A stretch of DNA of 57,144 nucleotides. Source: Ventosimonas gracilis (GTDB lineage: Bacteria > Pseudomonadota > Gammaproteobacteria > Pseudomonadales > Pseudomonadaceae). Positions 17,904-27,036 of this stretch are shown in pieces. Each line of letters begins with the position of its first letter. The stretch's first letter is position 1. The notes beneath the pieces are model-generated. The model made no database searches and was not told the origin of the DNA. It was given only the letters and a program-made list of their open reading frames with translations. The position numbers and the translations under genes are program-made. Location: NCBI RefSeq assembly GCF_001580025.1, contig NZ_LSZO01000059.1, positions 1-57,144 of the forward strand, written 5' to 3'.

Positions 17904-20051
17904 ATGCCCGCCTTACCCTCAAGCAAAAGTCCAGTCACCTCGGCACCGATACTGCTGGTGGTCGATGATCTCGAAGCCAATCTCGAAGCCATGCGCGCAC
18001 TGCTAGGCGGTGACAAACACTGGCAATTGCGCAGCGCCAATTCCGGTGAAGCAGCGCTGCGCTGCCTGCTCGCCGAAGACGTATCCTTGGTACTGCTCGA
18101 CGTACAAATGCCCGGCATGGACGGCTACGAAGTGGCCGAACTGATGCGCAGCAGCCCGAAAACCCGCTACACACCGATTATTTTTGTCTCTGCCATTGCC
18201 CGTACCCAAGAACTGATTTTGCGTGGCTACAGCAGCGGCGCGGTGGACTTTATCCTCAAACCCTTTGACCCGCCGGTACTGCTGCTTAAAGTCAAAAACC
18301 TGCTCGCCTACGAAAGCAACCGTCGCGAATTGCAGCGCATCGGTGCACAGCTCGAACGCCAACGCGCATTTAGCGACTCGGTACTTAACAACGCCGCCGA
18401 AGGCATCATGGTGGTCGATGAACACGGGCAAATTCAGTACGCCAACCCCACCATGGCCGAATTTACCGACAGCACAGTCGAGCGTCTGCAAAAAACCGCC
18501 TTTTGCTCCCTGATTGCAGAGCCCAAAAGCGAACGAGACTGGCAGGCCTCCTCCTTTTACCAGCATTGGCAAAAGCGTCAGGTTTACCGCCTGTACGAAG
18601 CCGAACTACAGCGCAAAGAAGGCGCCAGTCCTCTGCCGGTCGCGCTGTCCTGTGCACCGCTGCCACCGCCGCAGCGGGCAATGGTCATTATTGCCCGCGA
18701 TATTTCCGTCGAACGCGAGCTAAGAACACGCCTTGAAGCGCTGATTATCAGTGACCCGTTAACCGGCCTGCTCAACCGCCGTGGCTTTTACCTCGCCGCA
18801 GAATCCGCACTGGAGCGTGCGAAACGCAGCAATAACCCATTTGCCGTGATTTATCTGGATCTCGACGGCTTTAAACGCATCAATGATTCGCTGGGACATG
18901 CGGTCGGCGATGAACTGCTCTGCCAAGTAGGCAAGCAGCTTAAAACCGAACTACGCGCTTACGACGCACTGGCGCGCATTGGCGGCGATGAATTTACCAT
19001 CCTGCTCGATGCCCTTAACCAGGAAAGCGATGCGGCGCGAATCGCCGACAAATTGCTGAGGTTAATTTCGATACGCCATCAGCTGGGCAATGAAGCTTTT
19101 TCCATCAGCGCCAGTGCCGGTATCGTCTGCTACCCGCAAGGCGGCGATACCGTGGAAGGTCTGCTGCGGGCGGCGGATATGGCCATGTATGAAGCCAAGC
19201 AGAATAGGTCCGGCTACCACTTCCACTCGCCGCAAATGACCCAACGTGCCAAGGAGCGCCTGAAACTGGAACAAAGCCTGCGCCAAGCGGTCGAGCAACA
19301 ACAGTTCAGCCTGCTCTACCAACCGCAGTTTTACCTGCAAAGTGGCGCGCTGCGCGGCTTTGAAGCCCTGCTGCGCTGGACACAGGGCAACACCGCCAAT
19401 ATCTCGCCGCTGCAATTTATCCCGCTCTTGGAAGAAACCCATCTGATTAACCCGCTGGGCGAATGGATTTTTGCCGAAGGCTTAAGCCATCTTAAAAAGC
19501 TGCGCGAGCAATTGGGCAGCGGGTTTGTGCTGAGCCTCAACGTAAGCCCGGTGCAATTTGCGCAGCCGCAACTGGTCGAGAACCTCACACAACTTTTACA
19601 CGACCGCAACATAGCCTCCAGCCAGCTTGAAGTGGAAGTCACCGAAAGCACCTTAATGAGTGATATGCAGACCACCCAAAAACACTTGTCGCAGTTGCGC
19701 GAGCTGGGCGTAAAAGTCGCGGTGGATGATTTCGGCACCGGCTATTCATCACTGGCTTATCTGCGCCAGTTCGATGTTGACAGCTTAAAAATCGACCGCC
19801 TGTTTATCGCCAATATGCTCAGCTCCCGCCGCGATGCCGCCATCATCAGCACCATTATCGACCTCGCCAAGCACCTGGAACTGGAAGTGATTGCCGAAGG
19901 GGTAGAAACCGAAGAACAACGAAAGTGGCTGCTGGCACACCAATGCTCCACCCTGCAAGGCTGGCTGGTCGCCCCGGCACTGCCACTGGAGCAGGCGCTG
20001 CAAGTCCCAAGACAACTTAGCTGGAACCAGCTGCCGCTGGACAAAGGCTAA
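17904..20051 (+). CDS. Response regulator with REC, PAS, GGDEF and EAL domains
   Basis: 715 residues and cytoplasmic. The receiver domain has the acidic pair VVDD and phospho-acceptor Asp66 (LLDVQMPGMDG). A PAS domain spans about residues 155-275. The GGDEF domain has an intact GGDEF at 360-364 and an inhibitory RxxD site (RAYD) five residues before it. The EAL domain has an intact EALLRW at 487-492, the DDFGTGYSS loop, LKIDR and AEGVET. Both synthesis and breakdown of cyclic-di-GMP are therefore chemically possible; the direction in the cell may depend on phosphorylation by the preceding kinase. Usual QGYLF-type sequence near the end is QGWLV here. Confidence 0.93.
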   Translation: MPALPSSKSPVTSAPILLVVDDLEANLEAMRALLGGDKHWQLRSANSGEAALRCLLAEDVSLVLLDVQMPGMDGYEVAELMRSSPKTRYTPIIFVSAIARTQELILRGYSSGAVDFILKPFDPPVLLLKVKNLLAYESNRRELQRIGAQLERQRAFSDSVLNNAAEGIMVVDEHGQIQYANPTMAEFTDSTVERLQKTAFCSLIAEPKSERDWQASSFYQHWQKRQVYRLYEAELQRKEGASPLPVALSCAPLPPPQRAMVIIARDISVERELRTRLEALIISDPLTGLLNRRGFYLAAESALERAKRSNNPFAVIYLDLDGFKRINDSLGHAVGDELLCQVGKQLKTELRAYDALARIGGDEFTILLDALNQESDAARIADKLLRLISIRHQLGNEAFSISASAGIVCYPQGGDTVEGLLRAADMAMYEAKQNRSGYHFHSPQMTQRAKERLKLEQSLRQAVEQQQFSLLYQPQFYLQSGALRGFEALLRWTQGNTANISPLQFIPLLEETHLINPLGEWIFAEGLSHLKKLREQLGSGFVLSLNVSPVQFAQPQLVENLTQLLHDRNIASSQLEVEVTESTLMSDMQTTQKHLSQLRELGVKVAVDDFGTGYSSLAYLRQFDVDSLKIDRLFIANMLSSRRDAAIISTIIDLAKHLELEVIAEGVETEEQRKWLLAHQCSTLQGWLVAPALPLEQALQVPRQLSWNQLPLDKG

Positions 20052-20079
20052 AAACCCTGAACAAGTCCGGCACTACCGC

Positions 20080-20505
20080 TCAAACCGCCTGCTTAAGCCT
20101 TGCGTTATAGCCATCACAAGCCAGCCCCACCACCGGCGGAATGGGCTTTGCGCCCGTGTGATAGTAAATAATGGTGCGCCGCGACAAGCCGAGCGCCTTA
20201 GCCGCTTCGTTTGCCGATAAGCCATTACGACGCATCCACTGATTGAAGGCGGCCACGGGATAAGCCTTACCCGCCTGTTCCCTGGCTAGCCGGTAAAGCG
20301 CCTCAAGTCCAATAGCCACGTCATCCGGCCACTCGACCGCATGCCCCCATTCATCCACTTGTGCCAAGAGGTAGCTATCACGCAAGCCTTCATAGCAAGG
20401 TGCGTCCAGGTACTCTGCAATGCAAGGCTCTATCGTCTTACCATTGCTTAAGCGCACACGCAGCCGGAAACCGTCCAGCGGCTCAACCTGTTTAATCGTT
20501 AGCAT
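20080..20505 (-). CDS. DUF2442 protein with C-terminal helix-turn-helix
   Basis: 141 residues. The N-terminal half (about 1-75) fits DUF2442: VEPLDGFRLRVRLSNGKT, then a short region with EYL and DSYLLAQVDEWGHAVEWPDD. The C-terminal half holds a helix-turn-helix, NEAAKALGLSRRTIIYYHTG. Thirteen bases behind a DUF4160 gene on the same strand. DUF4160/DUF2442 pairs are common and are suspected two-gene toxin-antitoxin modules; this DNA-binding partner would then be the antitoxin and autoregulator. That role is inference. Confidence 0.8.
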   Translation of the reverse strand: MLTIKQVEPLDGFRLRVRLSNGKTIEPCIAEYLDAPCYEGLRDSYLLAQVDEWGHAVEWPDDVAIGLEALYRLAREQAGKAYPVAAFNQWMRRNGLSANEAAKALGLSRRTIIYYHTGAKPIPPVVGLACDGYNARLKQAV

Positions 20506-20517
20506 ATTAAGTATTCC

Positions 20518-20751
20518 TTACAGGCCGGGATTGTGAGCGCGCCAACTTGCCAACACGTCCGCCCTGTTGACTTGCAGCCATGCTTGCGCCTGCTGCAATA
20601 CTTCTGCTGGCAAGCTACCCACCAGTACCGCGCCGCTATTGATAGCCAGCGATGCACGAAAGTTCGATCCGGTCACGTGAACATGTGGCATGCCATGTTC
20701 ACGCCCATAAACCGATAGCTTCCAATGGCCGCGTCGCTCCAAGGTAGTCAT
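20518..20751 (-). CDS. DUF4160 protein
   Basis: 77 residues. The GREHGMPHVHV segment, with a His pair, is the DUF4160 hallmark, followed by SGAVLVGSLPAEVLQQAQAWL and a Trp-containing end (SWRAHNPGL). Upstream partner of the DUF2442-HTH gene. The biochemical role of the family is not settled. If the pair is a toxin-antitoxin module, this would be the candidate toxin. Confidence 0.8.
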   Translation of the reverse strand: MTTLERRGHWKLSVYGREHGMPHVHVTGSNFRASLAINSGAVLVGSLPAEVLQQAQAWLQVNRADVLASWRAHNPGL

Positions 20752-20825
20752 GCCGTTATGCTAGTGCAGATTATTCACTGGCACAAACGCTGCTTTATGG
20801 CCTGCTACCTGTAGCGTCTGCGTAT

Positions 20826-20841
20826 GTTCAGAGTGTCCTTA
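20826..20841 (-). repeat. Solo end of MITE-like family 2, inverse of 2941-2956
   Basis: GTTCAGAGTGTCCTTA is the exact reverse complement of 2941-2956 and is followed by AAAAATCTTGCG, close to the AAAAATATCGCG that follows the element at 27034-27130. No matching left end is close by. It lies upstream of yghU. Confidence 0.5.
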
Positions 20842-20949
20842 AAAATCTTGCGTAAGAGGAGCCAAGGAGCGTGCCAAGGCATTCATGACAAGCCCGGCGC
20901 GCGGCGCTATATTCGCCGTCTCTGCCTTGCTCTTGAAGGAAAGCGGCTT

Positions 20950-21774
20950 ATGTCCTACGTCCCGCCCGCCGTCTGGCAACCTGCGCCATCCGGCGGCAGT
21001 TTTGCCAATATCAACCGCCCTGTCTCTGGCGCTACCCATGAAAAAATCTTGCCGCTTGGCAAGCATCCATTGCAACTTTACTCATTGGCTACGCCGAACG
21101 GGATAAAAGTCACCATTTTGCTGGAAGAGTTGCTCGCGCGCGGTCACGCAGGTGCCGAGTACGATGCCTGGCTGATCAGGATTAACGAGGGCGAGCAGTT
21201 TTCCAGCGGGTTTGTCGCGGTCAATCCCAACTCGAAAATTCCGGCATTGGTTGATACCAAGGCTTCAATACGTGTTTTTGAATCCGGCTCGATTTTGCTC
21301 TATCTCGCGGAAAAGTTCGGTGAATTTCTGCCAAAAGACCTTAAAGCTCGTACCGAAACCTTAAATTGGCTGTTCTGGCAAATGGGCGCTGCGCCCTATT
21401 TGGGCGGTGGTTTTGGGCATTTTTATTGCTATGCCGAGGAAAAACAGCCATACCCGATCAACCGCTTTGCCATGGAAGCCAAGCGCCAGCTCGATGTACT
21501 GGATAAACAATTGGCGCAACATCCCTTTATCGCCGGAAACGACTACAGCATTGCCGATATGGCGATCTGGCCTTGGTACGGCCAGTTGGTATTGGGTGAT
21601 TTGTATGAAGGTTCGGCGCAGTTTCTCTCGGTGCACGAATATGAGCATTTAAACCGTTGGGCGAAAACCATTGCGACGCGCCCGGCCGTTAAGCGCGGCG
21701 GGCGGGTTAATCGCACCTGGGGTGAAGATGCCGGCAATATTGCCGAACGGCACGATGCCCGCGATTTGGATTAA
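20950..21774 (+). CDS. yghU: Glutathione S-transferase family protein YghU (disulfide-bond reductase type)
   Basis: 274 residues and cytoplasmic. Strong match to the YghU pattern: ANINRPVSGATHEK, LPLGKHPLQLYSLATPNG, AEYDAWLIRI, SSGFVAVNPNSKIPAL, FESGSILLYLAEKFG, and the GGGFGHFY and WAKTIATRPAVKRG segments of the helical domain. In E. coli this family binds two glutathiones and has disulfide reductase activity. The ATG at 20950 is chosen because AAGGAAAG precedes it; the frame extends upstream without family sequence. Monocistronic, ending at a terminator shared with ettA. Confidence 0.93.
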   Translation: MSYVPPAVWQPAPSGGSFANINRPVSGATHEKILPLGKHPLQLYSLATPNGIKVTILLEELLARGHAGAEYDAWLIRINEGEQFSSGFVAVNPNSKIPALVDTKASIRVFESGSILLYLAEKFGEFLPKDLKARTETLNWLFWQMGAAPYLGGGFGHFYCYAEEKQPYPINRFAMEAKRQLDVLDKQLAQHPFIAGNDYSIADMAIWPWYGQLVLGDLYEGSAQFLSVHEYEHLNRWAKTIATRPAVKRGGRVNRTWGEDAGNIAERHDARDLD

Positions 21775-21784
21775 ACCGTTAATT

Positions 21785-21806
21785 TCTCCCCCAGGGTTGG
21801 GGGAGA
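21785..21806. terminator. Hairpin between convergent yghU and ettA
   Basis: TCTCCCCCA-GGGT-TGGGGGAGA is a perfect 9-bp stem in the 36-base gap between the two stop codons, with T residues on the left side. Likely a shared terminator. Confidence 0.65.
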
Positions 21807-21810
21807 GACT

Positions 21811-23475
21811 TCAAGCCAGCTTTTTATAACGCACGCGGTGCGGTTGCGCGGCGGCTTCGCCCAAGCGTTTTTTGCGGTCGGCTTCAAACTCGCTGTAGTT
21901 ACCGGCAAAAAACTGCACCTTTCCATCGTCCTCGTAGGACAGAATATGGGTGGCGATACGGTCGAGAAACCAGCGGTCATGGGAAATCACCACGGCAACG
22001 CCGGGGAAGTCCAGCAGCGCTTCTTCCAACGCACGCAGGGTTTCCACGTCAAGGTCATTCGACGGCTCGTCGAGCAGCAGCACATTGCCGCCTTGTTTTA
22101 AGGTCAATGCCAGATGCAGACGACCCCGTTCCCCGCCGGATAAATCCTTAACAAACTTTTGCTGGTCTGCGCCCTTAAAGTTAAAGCGCCCGACATAGCC
22201 GCGTGACGGTATCTGATAGGCGCCAATCTGGATTTGCTCCAACCCGCCGGAAACCTGCTCCCACACGGTTTTGCCGTCTTCCAGGCTATCGCGGCTCTGC
22301 GCCACACTGGCAAGCTGCACGGTATCGCCCAGCTCAATGCGCCCGCTGTCCGGCTGCTCTTGCCCGCTAATCATGCGCAGCAAGGTGGATTTACCCGCGC
22401 CGTTGCCGCCAATCACGCCAACAATCGCGCCTTTGGGAATGGCCAGCGAGAGCTTGTCAATCAAAAGACGCTCGCCATAAGACTTGCTGACCTCGTGCAA
22501 CTCAATGACCTTATCGCCCAGACGCGGCCCCGGCGGAATATAGATCTCGTTGGTTTCGCTGCGTTTTTGGAATTCCTGTGACTGCATTTCCTCAAACCGG
22601 GCCAGCCTTGCCTTGGATTTGGCCTGGCGGCCTTTTGCGCCTTGGCGCACCCATTCCAATTCCGCCTTCATGGCGCGAGCGTGCGCGGCTTCGGTTTTGG
22701 CTTCTTGCGCCAAACGGCTGGCTTTGGATTCCAGCCACTTTGAATAATTACCCTCAAACGGAATGCCGCGGCCACGGTCAAGTTCCAAAATCCAACCGGC
22801 GACGTTATCCAAAAAATAACGGTCGTGGGTAATGGCAACCACAGTGCCGGCAAAGTCATGCAAAAAGTGCTCAAGCCAAGCGACCGAATCGGCATCCAAA
22901 TGGTTGGTTGGCTCATCCAGCAGCAGCATGTCCGGCGCGGACAGCAGCAAGCGACACAGTGCCACGCGGCGTTTTTCCCCGCCGGACAAGTGCTCAATTT
23001 TCGCCTCCCAAGGCGGCAGACGCAGTGCATCGGCGGCGACTTCCAGTTGGCGTTCGACATTGTGCCCATCCGCCGCTTGTACGATGGCTTCAAGGCGTGC
23101 CTGTTCGGCCGCCAGCGCGTCAAAATCAGCATCGGGTTCAGCGTAAGCGGCGTAGACCTCATCAAGACGTGCCTTTGCTTGCTTGACTTCACCGAGCGCC
23201 TCTTCGACCACCTCGCGCACGGTTTTGCTGGCATCAAGCTGCGGCTCTTGCGGCAGATAGCCGACTTTAATGCCGGGCATGGGGTGAGCCTCACCCTCAA
23301 ACTCTTTATCCACCCCGGCCATAATGCGCAGCAAAGTGGACTTGCCCGCGCCGTTTAAGCCCAGCACGCCAATTTTTGCGCCGGGGAAAAACGACAGGGA
23401 AATATCTTTCAAGATTTCACGCTTGGGCGGCACAACCTTGCTCACCCGCTGCATGCTGTAGACGTATTGCGCCAT
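21811..23475 (-). CDS. ettA: Energy-dependent translational throttle protein EttA (ABC-F ATPase)
   Basis: 554 residues, the E. coli length. Two ATP-binding cassettes with Walker A GLNGAGKST and GGNGAGKST, signatures HLSGGEKRRVAL and DLSGGERGRLHL, and Walker B regions LLLDEPTNHLD and LLLDEPSNDLD. The linker between cassettes (about residues 240-305) carries the charged PtIM helix pair. EttA binds the ribosomal E site and gates the first peptide bond according to the ATP/ADP ratio. Soluble, no membrane segments. The tRNA gene lies just upstream on the same strand. Confidence 0.97.
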   Translation of the reverse strand: MAQYVYSMQRVSKVVPPKREILKDISLSFFPGAKIGVLGLNGAGKSTLLRIMAGVDKEFEGEAHPMPGIKVGYLPQEPQLDASKTVREVVEEALGEVKQAKARLDEVYAAYAEPDADFDALAAEQARLEAIVQAADGHNVERQLEVAADALRLPPWEAKIEHLSGGEKRRVALCRLLLSAPDMLLLDEPTNHLDADSVAWLEHFLHDFAGTVVAITHDRYFLDNVAGWILELDRGRGIPFEGNYSKWLESKASRLAQEAKTEAAHARAMKAELEWVRQGAKGRQAKSKARLARFEEMQSQEFQKRSETNEIYIPPGPRLGDKVIELHEVSKSYGERLLIDKLSLAIPKGAIVGVIGGNGAGKSTLLRMISGQEQPDSGRIELGDTVQLASVAQSRDSLEDGKTVWEQVSGGLEQIQIGAYQIPSRGYVGRFNFKGADQQKFVKDLSGGERGRLHLALTLKQGGNVLLLDEPSNDLDVETLRALEEALLDFPGVAVVISHDRWFLDRIATHILSYEDDGKVQFFAGNYSEFEADRKKRLGEAAAQPHRVRYKKLA

Positions 23476-23515
23476 AAAAATTGTCTGCGAGGAAAAACGC
23501 TGGATGCTGAAATTG

Positions 23516-23592
23516 TGGTGGGCCCGCAGGGACTCGAACCCTGGACCAAAGGATTATGAGTCCTCTGCTCTAACCGACTGAGCTACAGGCCC
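23516..23592 (-). tRNA. tRNA with CAT anticodon (Ile2 or elongator Met)
   Basis: 77 bases including an encoded CCA. The 7-bp acceptor GGGCCTG pairs with CGGGCCC. D-loop TAGCTCAGTCGGTTAGAGC, anticodon stem GGACTCATAATCC and T-arm GGGTTCGAGTCCC are complete. The anticodon is CAT. The lack of initiator features (it has a normal acceptor pair and no three G-C pairs in the anticodon stem) rules out fMet. Whether it is the lysidine-modified Ile2 or elongator Met I cannot settle by eye. Confidence 0.95.
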
Positions 23593-23681
23593 ACAAGAAG
23601 GGCGCGGATGATAGCCGATTTTTCGTCGAATAAGTAGTAATACGCTTAAAATGCCCCGTTTTGCTAAAGGGAAACTTGACT

Positions 23682-24599
23682 GTGACGCACTCCTGCTCAG
23701 AGCTTCGCACTTTGCGTGACTACATCCGCTGGGCGGTCAGCCGCTTTAGCGAGGCGAAACTCCATTTTGGTCACGGCACCGATAACGCTTGGGATGAAGC
23801 GCGCTATTTAGTCTTGGGCGCATTGCATCTACCGTTTGAAACCGCCGATAAATACCTTGACTGCCGTTTGGATAATGACGAACGAAGGCATCTGCAAAGC
23901 CTGCTGCAAAAGCGTATTAAAGAGCGCGTGCCGGCCGCCTATCTGCTGGGCGAGGCGCTGTTTTGCGGACTGCCCTTTAAGGTGGATTCGCGTGTGTTAA
24001 TCCCCCGTTCGCCGATGGGTGAACTGATCGGCCAGCAGTTTGCCCCGTGGCTGGCCTCGCCGCCCGCGCGGATTCTCGATCTGTGCTGCGGCAGCGGCTG
24101 CATCGGCATTGCTTGCGCCTATGCCTTTGAACAGGCTGAGGTTTGCCTGTCTGACCTGTCGCTTGCGGCGCTGCAAGTGGCCAAACAAAATATCCACGAA
24201 CACGCGTTGACAAGTCGTGTGTACACGGTCTGTAGTGATGGCTTTAACGAGTTTTCCGGCCAGCGCTTTGATTTGATTGCGTGCAATCCGCCCTATGTGG
24301 ATGCCGAAGACCTTGCCAGCATGCCCGCCGAATACCAGCACGAGCCGCGCATGGCGCTGGCCGCAGGTGCCGACGGGCTGGATCTGGTACGCCGCATTCT
24401 GGCCGAAGCAGCAGACCATCTCACTCCCAAAGGCACGCTGATTGTCGAAGTCGGCAACAGCCAGCGGCACGTCGAAGCGCTTTATCCAGAAATCGACTTC
24501 ACCTGGCTCGAATTTGCCGAAGGCGGCCACGGCGTATTCCTGCTGGCTGCGGCACAATGCCGCGAGTATCAGGCGCTACTGCGCGAGCGCGTAGAATAG
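23682..24599 (+). CDS. prmB: Ribosomal protein L3 N5-glutamine methyltransferase PrmB
   Basis: SAM-dependent methylation of the L3 glutamine in ribosome assembly. About 305 residues from the GTG at 23682, which has AAGGGA some 8 bases upstream; a TTG at 23661 in the same frame is an alternative. N-terminal [13 protein letters not shown] and [10 protein letters not shown] are PrmB-specific. SAM-binding motif I is [12 protein letters not shown], and the catalytic NPPY lies in [12 protein letters not shown]. HemK-family length and order are normal. Two genes of unrelated function follow on the same strand. Confidence 0.93.
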   Translation: MTHSCSELRTLRDYIRWAVSRFSEAKLHFGHGTDNAWDEARYLVLGALHLPFETADKYLDCRLDNDERRHLQSLLQKRIKERVPAAYLLGEALFCGLPFKVDSRVLIPRSPMGELIGQQFAPWLASPPARILDLCCGSGCIGIACAYAFEQAEVCLSDLSLAALQVAKQNIHEHALTSRVYTVCSDGFNEFSGQRFDLIACNPPYVDAEDLASMPAEYQHEPRMALAAGADGLDLVRRILAEAADHLTPKGTLIVEVGNSQRHVEALYPEIDFTWLEFAEGGHGVFLLAAAQCREYQALLRERVE

Positions 24600-24636
24600 G
24601 CCGCGCTATTTGCCCTTCCAATAACAGGAATTTGCC

Positions 24637-25344
24637 ATGACCGTGCGCATTTGTATTCTGGAAACTGACATCCTTCGCCCACAACTCATTGAACAATATA
24701 AGAGTTATGGAACCATGTTCCAGCAACTGTTCAGCCGTCAGCCGCTTGGCGCCACTTTCCACTGTTTTAATGTGGTGCAAGGGCATTATCCGGACGATAG
24801 CGAGCGCTTTGATGCTTATTTGATTACCGGCAGCAAGGCGGACTCGTTCGGCCAGGATGACTGGATTGGCAAACTGCGCACTTATCTGCTTGCCCGTTAT
24901 CAAAACGGCGACAAACTGCTGGGCGTGTGTTTCGGTCATCAGCTGATGGCATTACTTTTGGGCGGTAAGGCCGAACGGGCAAGCCAGGGCTGGGGCGTGG
25001 GCGTGCACCAATACCGCGTACTCAGCCAAGAACCTTGGATGCAGCCCGCGAGCGAGACTTTTAATCTCTTGGTCAGCCATCAAGACCAAGTGACCCAATT
25101 GCCAGAGGGTGCCCAGTTGCTGGCGAGCAGCGATTTTTGCCCCAATGCCGCCTATCGCATCGGAGGGCAAGTATTGTGCTTTCAGGGTCATCCCGAATTT
25201 ACCCACGAGTATTCGCGCGACCTGCTTAATCTGCGCCGCGAGGCATTCGGCGAGACGGTCTACCAAGCCGGTATCGAAAGCCTCGCCAAGGAGCAGCAGG
25301 GCGCGCAGATTGCCGAGTGGATGATCCGTTTTTGCATGGCGTAA
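24637..25344 (+). CDS. Class I glutamine amidotransferase-like protein
   Basis: 235 residues forming a stand-alone glutaminase-type domain. The nucleophile elbow is GVCFGHQ (Cys near residue 91) and the catalytic His and Glu are in CFQGHPEF. The type is often annotated GMP synthase-like amidotransferase, but there is no synthetase domain. The N-terminal ICILETDILRPQL is typical of the gammaproteobacterial stand-alone group. The true substrate is unknown; gamma-glutamyl hydrolysis is possible given the polyamine genes elsewhere, but nothing here proves it. Confidence 0.85.
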   Translation: MTVRICILETDILRPQLIEQYKSYGTMFQQLFSRQPLGATFHCFNVVQGHYPDDSERFDAYLITGSKADSFGQDDWIGKLRTYLLARYQNGDKLLGVCFGHQLMALLLGGKAERASQGWGVGVHQYRVLSQEPWMQPASETFNLLVSHQDQVTQLPEGAQLLASSDFCPNAAYRIGGQVLCFQGHPEFTHEYSRDLLNLRREAFGETVYQAGIESLAKEQQGAQIAEWMIRFCMA

Positions 25345-25354
25345 CGCTTAACCT

Positions 25355-26557
25355 ATGCCACTGCGTTTCTTGCTGATTTTGGGCAGCTTAAGTGCCTTTG
25401 GCCCGCTCGCCATTGACTTTTACCTGCCCGCCTTCCCACAAATCGCCAAAACCTTTGCCACCGATACCCAGCATGTGCAAATCAGCCTTGCCGTGTATTT
25501 TGCCGGCGTCGCCATCGGCCAGTTGCTCTACGGACCGCTGGCCGACCGCTTTGGTCGCAGGCCGCCGCTGCTCGCCGGGCTTTTGCTGTTTTGCGCCGCC
25601 TCGCTGGCTTGTGCGCTTGCGCCTTCATTGAACTGGCTGATTGGCGCGCGTTTTGTACAGGCGCTCGGTGGTTGTGTCGGCATGGTGATACCGCGCGCGG
25701 TGGTGCGTGACCACTGCGACACCTTGACCTGTGCGCGGGTGTTTTCGCAACTGATGCTGGTGATGGGAGTCGCGCCCATTCTTGCGCCACTCGGCGGTGG
25801 GGCGTTGCTGAGCCTGTTCGGCTGGCCGTCGATTTTCTGGTGCTTAACCCTGTTTGGTGCGCTGTGCACACTGGCGGTTATTCGCTGGCTGCCCGAATCC
25901 TTGCCGCAAGGCGAACCACGCCGCCCGCTGCGCCATGCGCTGTCCGGCTATCTGCATTTGCTGCGCGACGGTGTATTTATTGGCCATGTGTTAACCGGCG
26001 GCTTGGTTCTCGGCGGCATGTTCAGCTATATCGCCGGTTCCCCCTTTGTATTTATCGAGTTCTACGGCGTAAAGCCGGAACACTACGGCTGGCTGTTTGG
26101 CAGCAATGCCGCGGGATTTATCCTCGTCGGCCAACTCAATGCCAAGCTGCTTTATCACCATTCGCCAGACTATTGGCTGCGCCGCGCACTTTGGCTGCAT
26201 TTGGGTTTTGCCGCGCTGCTCTTTGGCGTAACGGCTTGGCAACCCAATAACCTGTGGCCGCTGCTCGCCCCGCTGTTTTTGTGCATAGCGAGCCTAGGCT
26301 GCATTTTGCCCAATACCACCGCTTGCGCCATGTCCGGCCAAGGCCATAACGCGGGCATTGCTTCGGGACTGCTTGGCTCGCTACAATTTTGTCTGGCCGC
26401 AGGGGCAGTTGCCTTATTGCACCATCTGCACAATGGCAGCGTACTGCCGCTAGGCGTCGTCATTACCCTCTGTGCATTGGCCGCTGTGGCTATGGCACAG
26501 TTGACTCACCGCTTGGAACGTCGCCGTTTGCTTAATTCATCGGGAGCCGCATCATGA
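25355..26557 (+). CDS. MFS drug-resistance transporter, Bcr/CflA family
   Basis: 400 residues with twelve predicted helices. N-terminal LGSLSAFGPLAIDFYLPAFP is typical of the Bcr/CflA group (the conserved DxYLPAFP), and motif A reads LADRFGRRP between helices 2 and 3. An exporter driven by the proton gradient; substrates of relatives are bicyclomycin, chloramphenicol or small peptides. Ten bases after the amidotransferase gene and overlapping the next gene by four, so likely part of the same operon. No clear ribosome-binding site precedes the ATG. Confidence 0.9.
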   Translation: MPLRFLLILGSLSAFGPLAIDFYLPAFPQIAKTFATDTQHVQISLAVYFAGVAIGQLLYGPLADRFGRRPPLLAGLLLFCAASLACALAPSLNWLIGARFVQALGGCVGMVIPRAVVRDHCDTLTCARVFSQLMLVMGVAPILAPLGGGALLSLFGWPSIFWCLTLFGALCTLAVIRWLPESLPQGEPRRPLRHALSGYLHLLRDGVFIGHVLTGGLVLGGMFSYIAGSPFVFIEFYGVKPEHYGWLFGSNAAGFILVGQLNAKLLYHHSPDYWLRRALWLHLGFAALLFGVTAWQPNNLWPLLAPLFLCIASLGCILPNTTACAMSGQGHNAGIASGLLGSLQFCLAAGAVALLHHLHNGSVLPLGVVITLCALAAVAMAQLTHRLERRRLLNSSGAAS

Positions 26558-27036
26558 AACTGCTACAAAGCCTTTTATTGTCCGTTTTCTTCAGCTTGAG
26601 CGCCTTGGCGCATCACTACGAAGCGGGCGACTTGCATATCGGCCATCCTTGGTCACGCGAAACCCCGCCGAATGCGCAAACGGCGGCGGCTTATCTGACC
26701 ATCGACAATCGCGGCCAGCAGGACGACCGCCTGCTCTCTGCCGAAACCCCGGCAGCTGCGCGCGTGGAACTGCACGAGCACGTCCACAAAGACGGTCTGA
26801 TGAGCATGCAGCAAGTCGCTGAAGTCCGCATCCCCGCCGGGGAAGAAGTGAAATTCGCCCCCAATGGTCTGCACCTGATGCTGTTTTCACCCAGCAAACA
26901 CTACCAAGACGGCGAACGCTTCCCGCTCACCCTACAGTTCGCCCGCGCCGGCAAGGTGGAAGTGGAAGTCGTTGTGCAAAAAAACGCAAGCCCAGCCAAA
27001 GGGCATGAGCACGAGCATCACGAACACGAACACTAA
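26554..27036 (+). CDS. Periplasmic PCu(A)C copper chaperone
   Basis: 160 residues with a cleavable signal ending around LSALAHH. The copper-binding layout of the family is present: HEHVHKDGLMSM (His plus Met) and GLHLMLFSP (His plus Met). The last dozen residues are His/Glu-rich (GHEHEHHEHEH), a likely extra metal-binding tail. PCu(A)C proteins deliver Cu(I) to the cytochrome oxidase CuA site or bind periplasmic copper. Starts inside the stop of the MFS gene. The TAA stop codon coincides with the first three bases of the repeat at 27034-27130, so the tail may have been trimmed by that insertion. Confidence 0.9.
   Translation: MKLLQSLLLSVFFSLSALAHHYEAGDLHIGHPWSRETPPNAQTAAAYLTIDNRGQQDDRLLSAETPAAARVELHEHVHKDGLMSMQQVAEVRIPAGEEVKFAPNGLHLMLFSPSKHYQDGERFPLTLQFARAGKVEVEVVVQKNASPAKGHEHEHHEHEH

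Noticed and set aside
23516-23592. tRNA gene as an integration site
   Set aside because: No duplicated 3' end of the tRNA, integrase or composition break is seen nearby.
23641-23682. ATG at 23651 as the prmB start
   Set aside because: It is in a different frame from PrmB; the GTG at 23682 has the best ribosome-binding site.
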